A DNA stretch of 64,000 nt from contig CM055112.1 in NCBI GenBank assembly GCA_029204225.1, positions 21,766,578 through 21,830,577 of the forward strand. The letters are read 5' to 3'. Source of the stretch: Diphasiastrum complanatum (taxonomy: Eukaryota > Streptophyta > Lycopodiopsida > Lycopodiales > Lycopodiaceae). Both the position numbers and the translations under genes were made by a program. The notes beneath the pieces were generated by a model that ran no database searches, was not told the origin of the DNA, and was given only the letters and a program-made list of their open reading frames with translations. Shown here in pieces: positions 55,276 to 64,000 of the stretch. Positions within the stretch are counted from its first letter, which is position 1; the number at the start of each line of letters is the position of its first letter.

Positions 55276-55914
55276 TTACCAAGCATCTGCTTCGTCATAA
55301 GACTTTTCAGCTACAGCTGTTAGGTTCACTTCCTCTTTTTCTTTATCACTTTCAGTGGACTTCTTTGACTTAAGATCCGCTTTCATCTTTAAACATTGAT
55401 TCTTATAATGTCCCATCTTTCCACAATAAAAGCACTTAACGTTTTTTTTACTCTTAGAACTGTCTTCATCACTTTTAGATTTACTAGTCTGATTAGATTT
55501 CCACTTAGTAAATAAAGCGACTTCATCTAAAGAGAATATTGTAACAACAGAATGTTGCATCCTACGTTCTTCTTCAAGTAATGAAGCTATCATCATTTCT
55601 AATGACTGATTAGGCAAGTTTCCGAGTGTAAAAATGACATTACTATACTCAGCCGGCATGCTATTCAATAGCACGGCCATAGCATCATCTTCGGAAACAT
55701 TAGAACCAATTCCAACAGGCTGATTTATTATTGACTTCATACGATTCACGTGATCATTTAAGCTCATTCCACTTTCTAGCTTTAATGCGAAAAATTGCTG
55801 CTTAAGAAGGATTTTACCATTTTTAGAACGTGCTCCAAATATAGCTTCCAATGATTGCCATATTTCATGAGCAGTCTTAGATAGGTCTAAATGATGAATT
55901 TGAGAATCAACCAA
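55276..55914 (-). pseudogene. F1 copia Gag (UBN2-type)
   Basis: 212 codons: SQIHHLDLSKTAHEIWQSLE, then QFFALKLESGMSLNDHVNRM and the zinc knuckle VKCFYCGKMGHYKNQC, ending in a Lys/Glu-rich tail. The original start lies further right (ATG at 56093-56091, MDQRTSFDKFDEKNFHT), but a TAG replaces Trp at 56040-56042 and a one-base shift precedes the 212-codon frame. The same two lesions are in F2. The protein is identical to F2's over all 212 residues. Confidence 0.92.
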
Positions 55915-57479
55915 ACCAAGACCAATGTAAGCAGCAGCTCTATACTAGAAGAATCACCGGAATCTTCTTGCTTAACTTTGGAACCGTCAACAAGATCCCA
56001 CAAATTTTTCTCAGTCAATAATAATCTCATCTTGACTTGCTATGTATGAAAGTTCTTTTCGTCAAATTTATCAAATGAAGTTCTTTGATCCATTATAGCC
56101 AACTTCAATGACGTAAATGAATGATCAATTTAGTTTTAGAAATTTTCTGCAAGTGTTTTACTTAGCTAACTAATGATAAGTGCACGTAACCGAGGGAGAG
56201 GGCATAAGACGTCACCTCGACTAGGCTTATCACTTGGTTAGTTCGTAAAACCAATTTGACCTCTTAATTCCCTGAAAAACATCCACTTCATTCTATATAT
56301 GTTCTGTACTTAGCATGACAATCAATTACTAGCTTTTGATCAGCTTTTAACAAGTTTTACATTGACATTTTTCAGAAAAAAGTCTATGTTGTCCCTAATG
56401 AAAAATGGGGTCTCTGCATTAAATAACTTAATAAGTTTTTCTGCCGATTTCTAAATCACTAGATTTTTGGTTCAAAACGAAGCTTAAACATTGTAGAACA
56501 GTCCTGTATAGTTTTTGTTCCGATAGAAACGGATTCTCTATGCAAAATTAAGCCTCTGTTTTGCGTTTTCCCCAAATTTTGACACAGTGGGTCTGTCCCT
56601 AAGCTTGGAAGACAGCCCTTAAGGACCCAACTTTTAGAATTTTAGAAAATGCCATCAAAAAACTTTCAAGTAACCTTAAAAAAAAAAACATTGACCTTCT
56701 TATGCTGGCACGAGCACTCGAATTATGTCGGGTCGTCTCTCTCATTCTTCATCACTCGTCCTCCTTCACGCGCCTATTAGAGGATCGCAACTGGATCTTC
56801 CAGTCTCAAAGCCTTCTTCCCCTCTTCTTGAACTGCTCTCAAAGATGCAACATCCTCTAGTTAGATGGTGCCGTTTCGTAGATGATTAAGCACATGTTAG
56901 TCATCTTGGACTCCACGCTCCTCCTCCTTTCTGCCTCGTGCTTTTGTAACAGGGATTAACAGGGATTTGTTGATTCCTTTAGGCCTACCATTGAAGATTA
57001 GACATCTGCTTACTCATCACAAGCAGATCTGCATCCTCTTGACATGACAGAGATCACTCCACACAGAGCTTTCTTGAGAATCACTTCTAGTCTTCAAGAA
57101 TTCTCACAACGCTACATCTGTGAATGGCTGCAATAAAGAACCTGCTATAATTCTGGTGTTCCTACTGATTTGGAAGATTTGAAGAGAACATATTCCCCAA
57201 TCCCATTCATTCATTGTGCAATCTTTACATTCAAAACTTAGAAAGCAAAGATTTATCTCTCCTTCTTTATTCTATTCTGCACAAAAGCAGAATCACTCCT
57301 ATTTCTAGAAACATAAACAAGAACAGAAAACAGAGAATTCATCTCTGTTTATTAACGATACAGAAAAAAACTTATGCATTCTGAAAATATCTCAGCAAAT
57401 AAAATGCTATCAAAATTTCGTAGAATCAAACTGCATGCCAGGATCATTCAAGTGTTAGCCATCGATGGCTCTGATACCA

Positions 57480-57778
57480 TGTGTGTGAAATCAAAGCATG
57501 CACATAAGCAATCACATAGGACAAGAGGAGAGAGAGAACACCATTGCTCTATATCCTTAAACTTGCACACTACAATCTGAGAGGAATTCAGTACGTGAGA
57601 GAGAGATGGAGGTTACACCTCTTCATAAAAGACCTCAGCCCATTTCACATTGGGGATGGGCCCAAACTATATCAAACTTGACTTAAGGCACATTTGGCCT
57701 TTACGACATTTATCTATTACATTTCAAGTATGTCTATAAATAACAAAGTGGCATTGCCCACGAATAGTAATTCTAACA
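57480..57778 (-). repeat. F1 5' LTR
   Basis: 299 bp. On the minus strand it starts TGTTAGAATTACTATTCG and ends TTTCACACACA. TATTTATAGAC about 40 bp in is a TATA-like motif. The primer-binding site (TGGTATCAGAGCC, minus strand) lies directly left at 57467-57479. Confidence 0.9.
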
Positions 57779-57918
57779 TGGTTTATTCACTAAATGTTTC
57801 AATGCATAGTGATCTACATGAAAAAACAAAAGGATATCCTAAAAGATGATGTCTAAATTTCTTAATTGAATAAATCATTCCTAGTGCTTCACGCTCTGTA
57901 GCATAATAGTTCTTTTCT
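57779..57918 (-). pseudogene. Ty3/gypsy RNase H remnant between F1 and F2
   Basis: The 140-bp spacer reads KEKNYYATEREALGMIYSIK followed by KFRHHLLGYPFVF on the minus strand, the end of RNase H in gypsy elements (NY..TEREALA.VY...KFRHYLLG). It is not closely similar to the RNase H of A-E. It marks an older gypsy copy into which one or both F elements inserted. Confidence 0.75.
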
Positions 57919-58200
57919 TTCGTGGGCAATGCTACTTTGTTATTTATAGACATATTTGAAATGTAATAGATAAATGTGGTAAAGGCCAAATGTGCCTTAA
58001 GTCAAGTTTGATATAGTTTGGGCCCATCCCCATGTGAAATGGGCTGAGGTCTTTTATGAAGAGGTGTAACCTCTCTCTCTCTCTCTCATGTACTGTATTC
58101 CTCTCATATTGTAGTGTGCAAGATGGAATAAAGCAATGGTGTTCTCTCTCTCTTTTTCTGCTATGTGAATGCATCTGTGCATGCTCTAATTTTACACACA
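57919..58200 (+). repeat. F2 5' LTR
   Basis: Starts within the LTR at TTCGTGGGCAATGC and ends TTTTACACACA at 58200. It contains TATTTATAGAC and a CT repeat. The primer-binding site TGGTATCAGAGCC follows directly at 58201-58213. Confidence 0.9.
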
Positions 58201-60009
58201 TGGTATCAGAGCCATCTATGGCTAACACCTGAATGATCCTGGCATGCAGTTTGATTCCTAGGAGATTTTGATAGCATAAAATTTGTTGAGAAAATTTTCA
58301 AAAAATAGAAAGTTTTCAATTCTGTTAACAAACAGAGATGCATTCTCTTTTTTATGTTTGATTCTGTTTGTAGAATCTGACGAATAGAAATAAAGAGAGA
58401 GACATTCTCTTGGTTCTTGTTTTCTAATTCTGTTGAAGAAAATGAGAGAAATATATATTGTATTGTTGGGGATGGAGTAGCACCTCCCACGATTGCAATC
58501 ACAAACATCCTGCTTCTTGTTCAATTTCCTTGCAAACGTACACACATGGTATTAGATGAATTCTTTGATTTTCTGTTCTTGTTTATGTTTCTAGAAATAG
58601 GAGTGATTCTGCTTGTGGCAGAATTAAGTAAAAAAGGAGAGATAAATCTTTGCTTTTAAGTTTTGAATGTAAAGATTGCACAGTGAATGAATGGGATTGG
58701 GGAATATGTTCTCTTCAAATCTTCCAAATCAGTAGGAACACCAGAATTATAGCAGGTTCTTTATTGCAGCCATTCACAGATGCAGCGTTGTGAGAATTCT
58801 TGAAGACCAGAAGTGATTCTCAAGAAAGCTCTGTGTGGAGCGATCTCTGTCATGTCAAGAGGATGCAGATCTGCTTGTGATGAGTAAGCAGATGTCTGTT
58901 CTTCAATGGTAGGCCTAAAGGAATCAACAAATCCCTGCTACAAAAGCATGAGGCAGAAATGAGAGGGGCGGAACAGTCCATTTTTTGAATATTCACGTGA
59001 AGGCTGGCTACAAAAGCTTTGAAAGCAGACTCTGACAGAATTTCAAACGAATCTCAAAAGAATCTATTTTATGCTTTCATCTCTGCCAAGAAGGCTTATC
59101 ATGAATAGCTCTTTGTTGCTGAGATTACCAACAGTGCCTTTGAGCCGGCTTCCATGATGGCAGCGATCGCAGATCCATGTGGCAGTGTGAAGGTGATTAG
59201 GATGGCCGTGTGCAGAAACGTGTGAAGGAGGATGTGCAGTGAGGTTCAGAAATATGGCCGTGGCTGGAGGTCTGACAACGTTTGTTGCATCCGTGTATGT
59301 GCATACCATGCAGGCACCGAGAGCTAGAGGCGCGTGAAGAGCAGCAGAGCTGGCTGCAGGCTCGCGATCCTCTAACGGGCGCGTGGAGGAGGAGGACAAG
59401 TGATGAGAAATGAGAGAGACGACCCGACATAATTCGAGTGCTCGTGCTAGCATAAGAAGGTCAATGTTTTTTTTATGGTTACTTGAAAGTTTTTTTATGG
59501 CATTTTTTAAAATTCTAAAAGTTGTCCAAGCTTAGGGACAGACCCACTATGTCAAAATTTGGAAAAAACGCAAAACAGAGGCTTAATTTTGCATAGATAA
59601 TCCGTTTCTGTCGGAACAAAAGCTATACATGACTGTTCTACAATGTCTAAGCTTTGTTTTGAACCAAAAATCTAGTGATTCGGACATCAACAAAAAAACT
59701 TATTCATTAGGGACAGCATAGACTTTACAGAAAAATGTCATTGGAAAACTTGTAAAAAGCTGAACAAATGCTAGTAATTGATTGTCATGCTAAGTACAAA
59801 ACATATATAGAATGAAGTGGATGTTTTTCAAAGAATTAAGAGGTCAAATTGGTTTTACGAACTAACCAAGTGATAAGCCTAGTCGAGGTGACGTCTTATG
59901 CCCTCTCCCTCAGTTACGTGCACTTATCATTAGTTAGCTAAGTAAAACACTTGCAGAAAATTTCTAAAACTAAATTGATCATTCATTTACGTCATTGAAG
60001 TTGGCTATA

Positions 60010-60827
60010 ATGGATCAAAGAACTTCATTTGATAAATTTGACGAAAAGAACTTTCATACATAGCAAGTCAAGATGAGATTATTATTGACTGAGAAAAATT
60101 TGTGGGATCTTGTTGACGGTTCCAAAGTTAAGCAAGAAGATTCCGGTGATTCTTCTAGTATAGAGCTGCTGCTTACATTGGTCTTGGTTTGGTTGATTCT
60201 CAAATTCATCATTTAGACCTATCTAAGACTGCTCATGAAATATGGCAATCATTGGAAGCTATATTTGGAGCACGTTCTAAAAATGGTAAAATCCTTCTTA
60301 AGCAGCAATTTTTCGCATTAAAGCTAGAAAGTGGAATGAGCTTAAATGATCACGTGAATCGTATGAAGTCAATAATAAATCAGCCTGTTGGAATTGGTTC
60401 TAATGTTTCCGAAGATGATGCTATGGCCGTGCTATTGAATAGCATGCCGGCTGAGTATAGTAATGTCATTTTTACACTCGGAAACTTGCCTAATCAGTCA
60501 TTAGAAATGATGATAGCTTCATTACTTGAAGAAGAACGTAGGATGCAACATTCTGTTGTTACAATATTCTCTTTAGATGAAGTCGCTTTATTTACTAAGT
60601 GGAAATCTAATCAGACTAGTAAATCTAAAAGTGATGAAGACAGTTCTAAGAGTAAAAAAAACGTTAAGTGCTTTTATTGTGGAAAGATGGGACATTATAA
60701 GAATCAATGTTTAAAGATGAAAGCGGATCTTAAGTCAAAGAAGTCCACTGAAAGTGATAAAGAAAAAGAGGAAGTGAACCTAACAGCTGTAGCTGAAAAG
60801 TCTTATGACGAAGCAGATGCTTGGTAA
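60010..60827 (+). pseudogene. F2 copia Gag (UBN2-type)
   Basis: ATG at 60010 gives MDQRTSFDKFDEKNFHT, then TAG at 60061-60063 (Trp expected). QVKMRLLLTEKNLWDLVDGS follows, then a one-base shift, then the 212-codon frame (60189-60827) identical to F1, with the CCHC knuckle CFYCGKMGHYKNQC. Gag packages RNA into particles. With the stop in place only the internal frame could be translated, from an internal Met. Confidence 0.92.
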
Positions 60828-61242
60828 TAAGTTTGTGCGCATGTACTTTATCTTCTATGGGGTTCAGAAAGTTGTTGCAGGATTGCTAAACTTGGAATAG
60901 GTATCCTAGAAGATGGTTCCTTGGATTCAGAAGTAAGGTGATATTTTCAATATGAGGCAGTTTGCGGATGCATTTGCAGTTTCAGGGAAGGATATTATCC
61001 TTGGCATAGCTCTTGGACATGATGCAGTGAGCAATTTGTTTTGCAGATTCTAGTGGATGTTTGGCTCAAGGGAGGGTGATGGAATTGTTTCACACATTCT
61101 CCATTTGATGACATCATATTTTTGCACTAATTGCTAGCATAAATGCCACATCAGTAGAGTTAGGAGTATAATGTATTTTTAGTGTGATGTACTTGGTTAA
61201 GCATGAAGTAACACCTCTAACAAAGCTATAATTGAGGGAGGG

Positions 61243-61457
61243 TGTTAGAATTATTATTCATGGGCAATGCCACTTTGTTATTTATAAACATACTTGAAAT
61301 GTAATAGATAAATTTGGTAAAGGCCAAATGTGCCTAAAGTCAAGTTTGATATATTTTGGGCCCATCCCCATGTGAAATGGGCTGAGGTCTTTTATGAAGA
61401 GGTGTAACCTCTCTCTCTCTCTCTCACGTACTGTATTCCTCTCATATTGTAGTGTGC
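61243..61457 (+). repeat. F2 3' LTR, truncated
   Basis: Starts TGTTAGAATTATTATTCATG and matches the 5' LTR up to TTGTAGTGTGC at 61457. The last 65 bp or so of the LTR are absent and unrelated sequence follows. Confidence 0.88.
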
Positions 61458-61748
61458 TTACCTTCTATGGCACACATATCTTACGCAGAGACAGTTTGGG
61501 ACTCCCTGTTAGACCTTTATATCTCTCTCTTCCAGAAGCGGGAGCGTGATGACCTATCAGATGATGAGGCAGTCATATCGGTGAGGGCGAAGGCCCAGCG
61601 TGCTCAGCCACCACCTCTTGCCAGATTACGCGCGCCTCTAGAGCTACCAGAGCTCCTCGATCACAGCCCACAGCTGCTATGGGTATCAAACACTTTTTTC
61701 GAGATTGATAGTTATCCTTTTACTTTCCTCATCAGAGCAGGCGGTTAA
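61458..61748 (+). pseudogene. Possible hAT pseudogene 2, segment 4 (3' end)
   Basis: Right of F2 an open frame reads MAHISYAETVWDSLLDLYIS, then FQKRERDDLSDDEAVISVRA and a Pro/Leu-rich end before TAA. CTCTCTTCCAG at about 61523-61533 resembles an intron acceptor, with AAGCGGGAGCGTGATG as exon. The acidic tail would fit the C-terminus of a hAT protein, but there is no diagnostic motif. The DUF659 core and dimerisation domain between 54863 and 61458 are missing. Confidence 0.3.
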
Positions 61749-62640
61749 GCTCTTGCACCTATACCCTCTTCAGAGCTGGAGGTAGCTCTTGTGTATCTGA
61801 TCTTTTATGCATTTTATGATTCTCTATTGGCTATGTCTTTTCCTAGCTCGAGAGAGTTCTATTTTGTCTTTTCCATTTAGACTAGTGTTTTTTATTATGT
61901 TGTCCGACATGGACAGTAATCCTACGAGACATGTACTTATTCATTCTGTCTTATGTGCCCTTGGGCACTCAACAGACATTAATACATCTCTCTCTGTCCT
62001 GGAACGGATCTTTGAGTGGACAATGGAGCGATCTCTGTCCTGGAACGGATCTTTGAGGAGCGATCTCTGAGGGGCGGATCTCTGTCCTGGAACGGACCTC
62101 TGTCCTGGAGCGGACCTCTCTCTCTCACACCTGGAGTGGACCTCACACCTGGAGCGGACCCCTGACCTGGAGCTCTCTCTCTCTCTCATCGATGGTGACT
62201 GTCTGATCCTTCTCAGCATGGATCGATGCTATTTTGGAAGCATAGATTGAGTTTTCTGTACTTCTTGTAGCGAGGCAGTTCGTGTTTCCAACATTTCTGG
62301 TAGAAAATTGGAATAAGACACTTTCTGATACACGAGTGCCGCTGATGACGAAAGCATGAATAAGCGATTGACAGCACCAAAACACCTTCAGGGAGCAGCG
62401 ATGAGGTGATGCTCACACAGTGCTCAGAACTAGTGCTTAAGAAGAGCAATCACGGAAGTAAACTTGCACTTGCTTACGATCTAGGATTGCGGATCCATTC
62501 TTGAAGCCCGGATCCTCTTCTGTGGAATGCGATGTCAGAGAAGCGTCGCTGCAGCTGAGTGATGAGCCTCAGGTGAAAGTGAAGGAGTAATTGCTCAGAA
62601 TTAGAGGAAGAACTATCAGGAGCAGCTCCAAGGCTCTGAC
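61749..62640. other. No gene; contains a minisatellite
   Basis: Sequence between the putative hAT tail and the LINE with no recognised coding capacity. Tandem repeats at 61995-62180 are listed separately. Confidence 0.5.
61995..62180. repeat. Minisatellite with unit near CCTGGARCGGAYCTCTG
   Basis: About nine imperfect units, such as CCTGGAACGGATCTTTG, CCTGGAACGGACCTCTG and CCTGGAGCGGACC. Unit length is 17-25 bp, partly separated by CT runs. Confidence 0.85.
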
Positions 62641-62685
62641 GGGTTGGCCCTTCCTTGTCATACCTGGCCTTGTCCCTGCTTGGAT

Positions 62686-63453
62686 ATGGAACCAGCTACG
62701 CCTCCCTCTCCTCTCCCTCCTAATCGTTCTACTCCTCCTCCATTTGTGCTATCTAAGGTCTCACCTCCAACTATCCCTCGCTCTATTCTACCGGAAGACG
62801 TTCATTATCATGTTGGGCAGTTGTATGCACTATTTTCAGAGGTACAAGGAGAAAATGCAGCACTCAAATTGGAGGTTCAAAAATTGCGGGATGAGATCAG
62901 CCAGCTGCGAACTCTATTACCATCATCTACTACGGATCTTGCAGAACCTTCTAACAAGATTTCCAGCCTTGAGAAACAAGTAGAAGAGACGAAATCTTGG
63001 GCAACATTGTTTAAAAAAGATAGTGGTATAATAGATTTGCCTACAAATATTTCAAATGACTCAAGATTAGAAAGTATGTTTTCGGAGCAAGAGAAAAGAG
63101 CCAAAAAAGCCCTTAATATTAGAGTGAGAGGCATCCCAAATGCTGGAAAACCTCTTGAGGAAGCCAAGGATTTACTTTGCAATAAACTCTCACACTCAAC
63201 TGAGGGATTTGAAACTGCTTGGAGAGGCAAGTATGATGAGAATGTTCTATTTATTAAATTCTGGTCTCTTGTACATCGTAACGCTGCCTTGAAACTTCGA
63301 GCCAAGCTGAAAGGGACTTTTATTTTTATGGACAATGATTTAACTCATACGCAATGGCTAGCAAAGAAAAAAATCATACAAGAAGCTAAGGAAAAAGGGC
63401 AACGGGTGGTGTTTATTGACGGCAAACCACGATACTATGAGCGCTCACTATAG
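62686..63453 (+). CDS. LINE (non-LTR retrotransposon) ORF1 protein
   Basis: 255 codons from MEPATPPSPLPPNRSTPPPF to YYERSL and TAG. Order: Pro-rich N-terminus (1-35); coiled coil (about 55-120, with GENAALKLEVQKLRDEISQL and SSLEKQVEETKSW); a basic segment (EQEKRAKKALNIRVRGIP); then an RRM-like/C-terminal fold ending TFIFMDNDLTHTQWLAKKKI. This is the layout of L1-type ORF1 RNA-binding proteins, which trimerise on the RNA. I chose 62686 because the upstream in-frame Met at 62644 would add only an atypical Cys/His stretch. The frame is fully open and ORF2 follows 42 bp downstream. Confidence 0.75.
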   Translation: MEPATPPSPLPPNRSTPPPFVLSKVSPPTIPRSILPEDVHYHVGQLYALFSEVQGENAALKLEVQKLRDEISQLRTLLPSSTTDLAEPSNKISSLEKQVEETKSWATLFKKDSGIIDLPTNISNDSRLESMFSEQEKRAKKALNIRVRGIPNAGKPLEEAKDLLCNKLSHSTEGFETAWRGKYDENVLFIKFWSLVHRNAALKLRAKLKGTFIFMDNDLTHTQWLAKKKIIQEAKEKGQRVVFIDGKPRYYERSL

Positions 63454-63495
63454 GGACTTGGGGCTCCCGGGCATGGGAGCAGCCCGAGATCCCCT

Positions 63496-64000
63496 ATGTC
63501 GCTTCGTATTGGCTTTTGGAATTGTAATGGCTTCCACTCTTCCTCTACTGCAGGTGACTTGCAGTCCTATCTTGCTCGTACAAATATTTTACTGCTAGCA
63601 GAGACTCATGAATCTCAATTTCGTCCTCTTCCTATGATGACAGATTTCTATTGGCACAGTTTTTAGACCATTCCTACAAGGGACGACCTCCAGAGGCTCA
63701 GGTGGGGTGGCATGCTTATACAGAGACCAGTATATTCATACTGTTAAGCTGGTTAAGAAAGATCTGTACGTTCGTTTTATATGGTTACAGTTAGTTGGGC
63801 ATTCCCTAGGCTTGGCTAGAGATATCTTCCTGGCAGTATGTTATATTGCTCCTCAAAGTTCAACATTTGCAGACTACGGTGGGGACCCTTTTCAGGTTTT
63901 ATCAGAGGATATTTCTATCTTTTCTCCCCAGGGATATGTACTTTTGGCAGGTGACTTTAACGCACGCACGGCCACCAGACAGACGGCATTTCATGGGATG
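63496..64000 (+). pseudogene. LINE ORF2, endonuclease domain (runs off the window)
   Basis: MSLRIGFWNCNGFHSSTAGD begins at 63496, with the Asn of the apurinic-type endonuclease fold, then NILLLAETHESQF with the metal-binding Glu. A one-base shift at about 63664 (TAG) moves the frame, after which SGGVACLYRDQYIHTV, then DIFLAVCYIAPQSSTFAD and YVLLAGDFNARTATRQTAF carry the GDFNAR motif. This enzyme nicks the target to prime reverse transcription. The RT lies outside the window. The single shift may be an inactivating mutation. Confidence 0.85.

Larger units (their letters stand above)
54864..57778 (-). mobile_element. Gag-only copia-type element F1 (TR-GAG-like)
   Basis: Minus orientation. 5' LTR 57480-57778 (TGTTAGAA...CACACA in element direction), primer-binding site, long leader, a gag frame (55276-55914), a polypurine tract and a truncated 3' LTR (54864-54971). 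No protease, integrase or RT follows gag: only about 300 bp separate the gag stop from the tract. This matches the TR-GAG class of non-autonomous elements. It lies head to head with F2 and forms a long inverted repeat with it. Confidence 0.88.
57919..61457 (+). mobile_element. Gag-only copia-type element F2 (TR-GAG-like)
   Basis: Plus orientation. 5' LTR 57919-58200 (first 17 bp missing), primer-binding site at 58201, leader of about 1.8 kb, gag remnants 60010-60827, polypurine tract TGAGGGAGGG (61233-61242) and truncated 3' LTR 61243-61457. It has no pol. It matches F1 in reverse over most of its length, but its leader has about 400 bp (about 58,930-59,340) that F1 lacks or has replaced. Confidence 0.88.

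Noticed and set aside
57467-58213. Short tRNA-like matches (TGGTATCAGAGCC) as possible tRNA genes
   Set aside because: They are primer-binding sites next to LTRs; no cloverleaf or internal promoter boxes surround them.
59064-59453. 129-codon minus-strand frame in the F2 leader
   Set aside because: It lies antisense in non-coding leader sequence. F1 keeps only the part next to 59400 and lacks the rest, and there is no domain.

Overview
The window looks like nuclear DNA of a land plant with a large, repeat-rich genome. The evidence is chromodomain-bearing Ty3/gypsy and Ty1/copia retrotransposons with primer-binding sites matching initiator-Met tRNA (TGGTATCAGAGC), DUF659-type hAT transposase remnants, a CACTA (DUF4216) remnant, a Rep/helicase Helitron, a LINE, short TTTAGGG runs and many GA/CT, TA and GT microsatellites. 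I cannot name the species. I found no intact host gene, tRNA, rRNA or CRISPR array. Nearly all recognisable coding sequence belongs to mobile elements, and nearly all of it is broken.

Layout. 1-1.86 kb: minus-strand copia pol fragment split by a perfect 779-bp solo LTR (target duplication TGAAG). 2.2-3.8 kb: unknown coding remnant and a CACTA transposase 3' exon. 4.5-6.9 kb: plus-strand, internally deleted copia element with a candidate 3' LTR. 6.9-9.9 kb: diverged repeat modules, an A-rich tract, a 123-bp CT array and a 61-bp tandem duplication. 10.4-16.5 kb: decayed Helitron with duplicated 5' flank, a triplicated primer-binding-site-like sequence and a TCGCGAA minisatellite. 16.8-18.25 kb: an unusual palindrome-dense TTCGCGAA/TCGAGA satellite. 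18.6-22.7 kb: gypsy element A (minus). 25.6-27.1 kb: hAT pseudogene 1. 27.2-39.3 kb: gypsy element B (plus), inserted in the 3' end of a LINE ORF2 and itself carrying gypsy element C (minus) in its leader. 42.0-61.7 kb: hAT pseudogene 2, interrupted by gypsy element D (plus), gypsy element E (minus, a different family) and a head-to-head pair of gag-only copia elements F1/F2. 62.6 kb to the end: LINE ORF1 and the endonuclease start of ORF2.

How the parts relate. Elements A-D form one gypsy group whose LTRs begin AGTTA and end TAACT (AG...CT instead of TG...CA). Perfect 5-bp target duplications for A, B and D (GATAC, GGTGA, ACAGA) and a 4/5 match for C fix these ends. C and D sit at different targets but share three disabling lesions in pol, so both seem to have been copied from an already defective source and moved by proteins supplied in trans. 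F1 and F2 carry identical gag reading frames with the same shared lesions. They face each other across 140 bp of gypsy RNase H sequence, giving a 6.6-kb inverted repeat whose transcript could fold into long dsRNA.

Most relevant to an undescribed system: the consistent AG...CT LTR termini, the F1/F2 foldback of TR-GAG-like elements, the defective-but-mobile C/D lineage, and the self-complementary TTCGCGAA satellite. All readings come from visual inspection of the sequence and translations; no database search was run.
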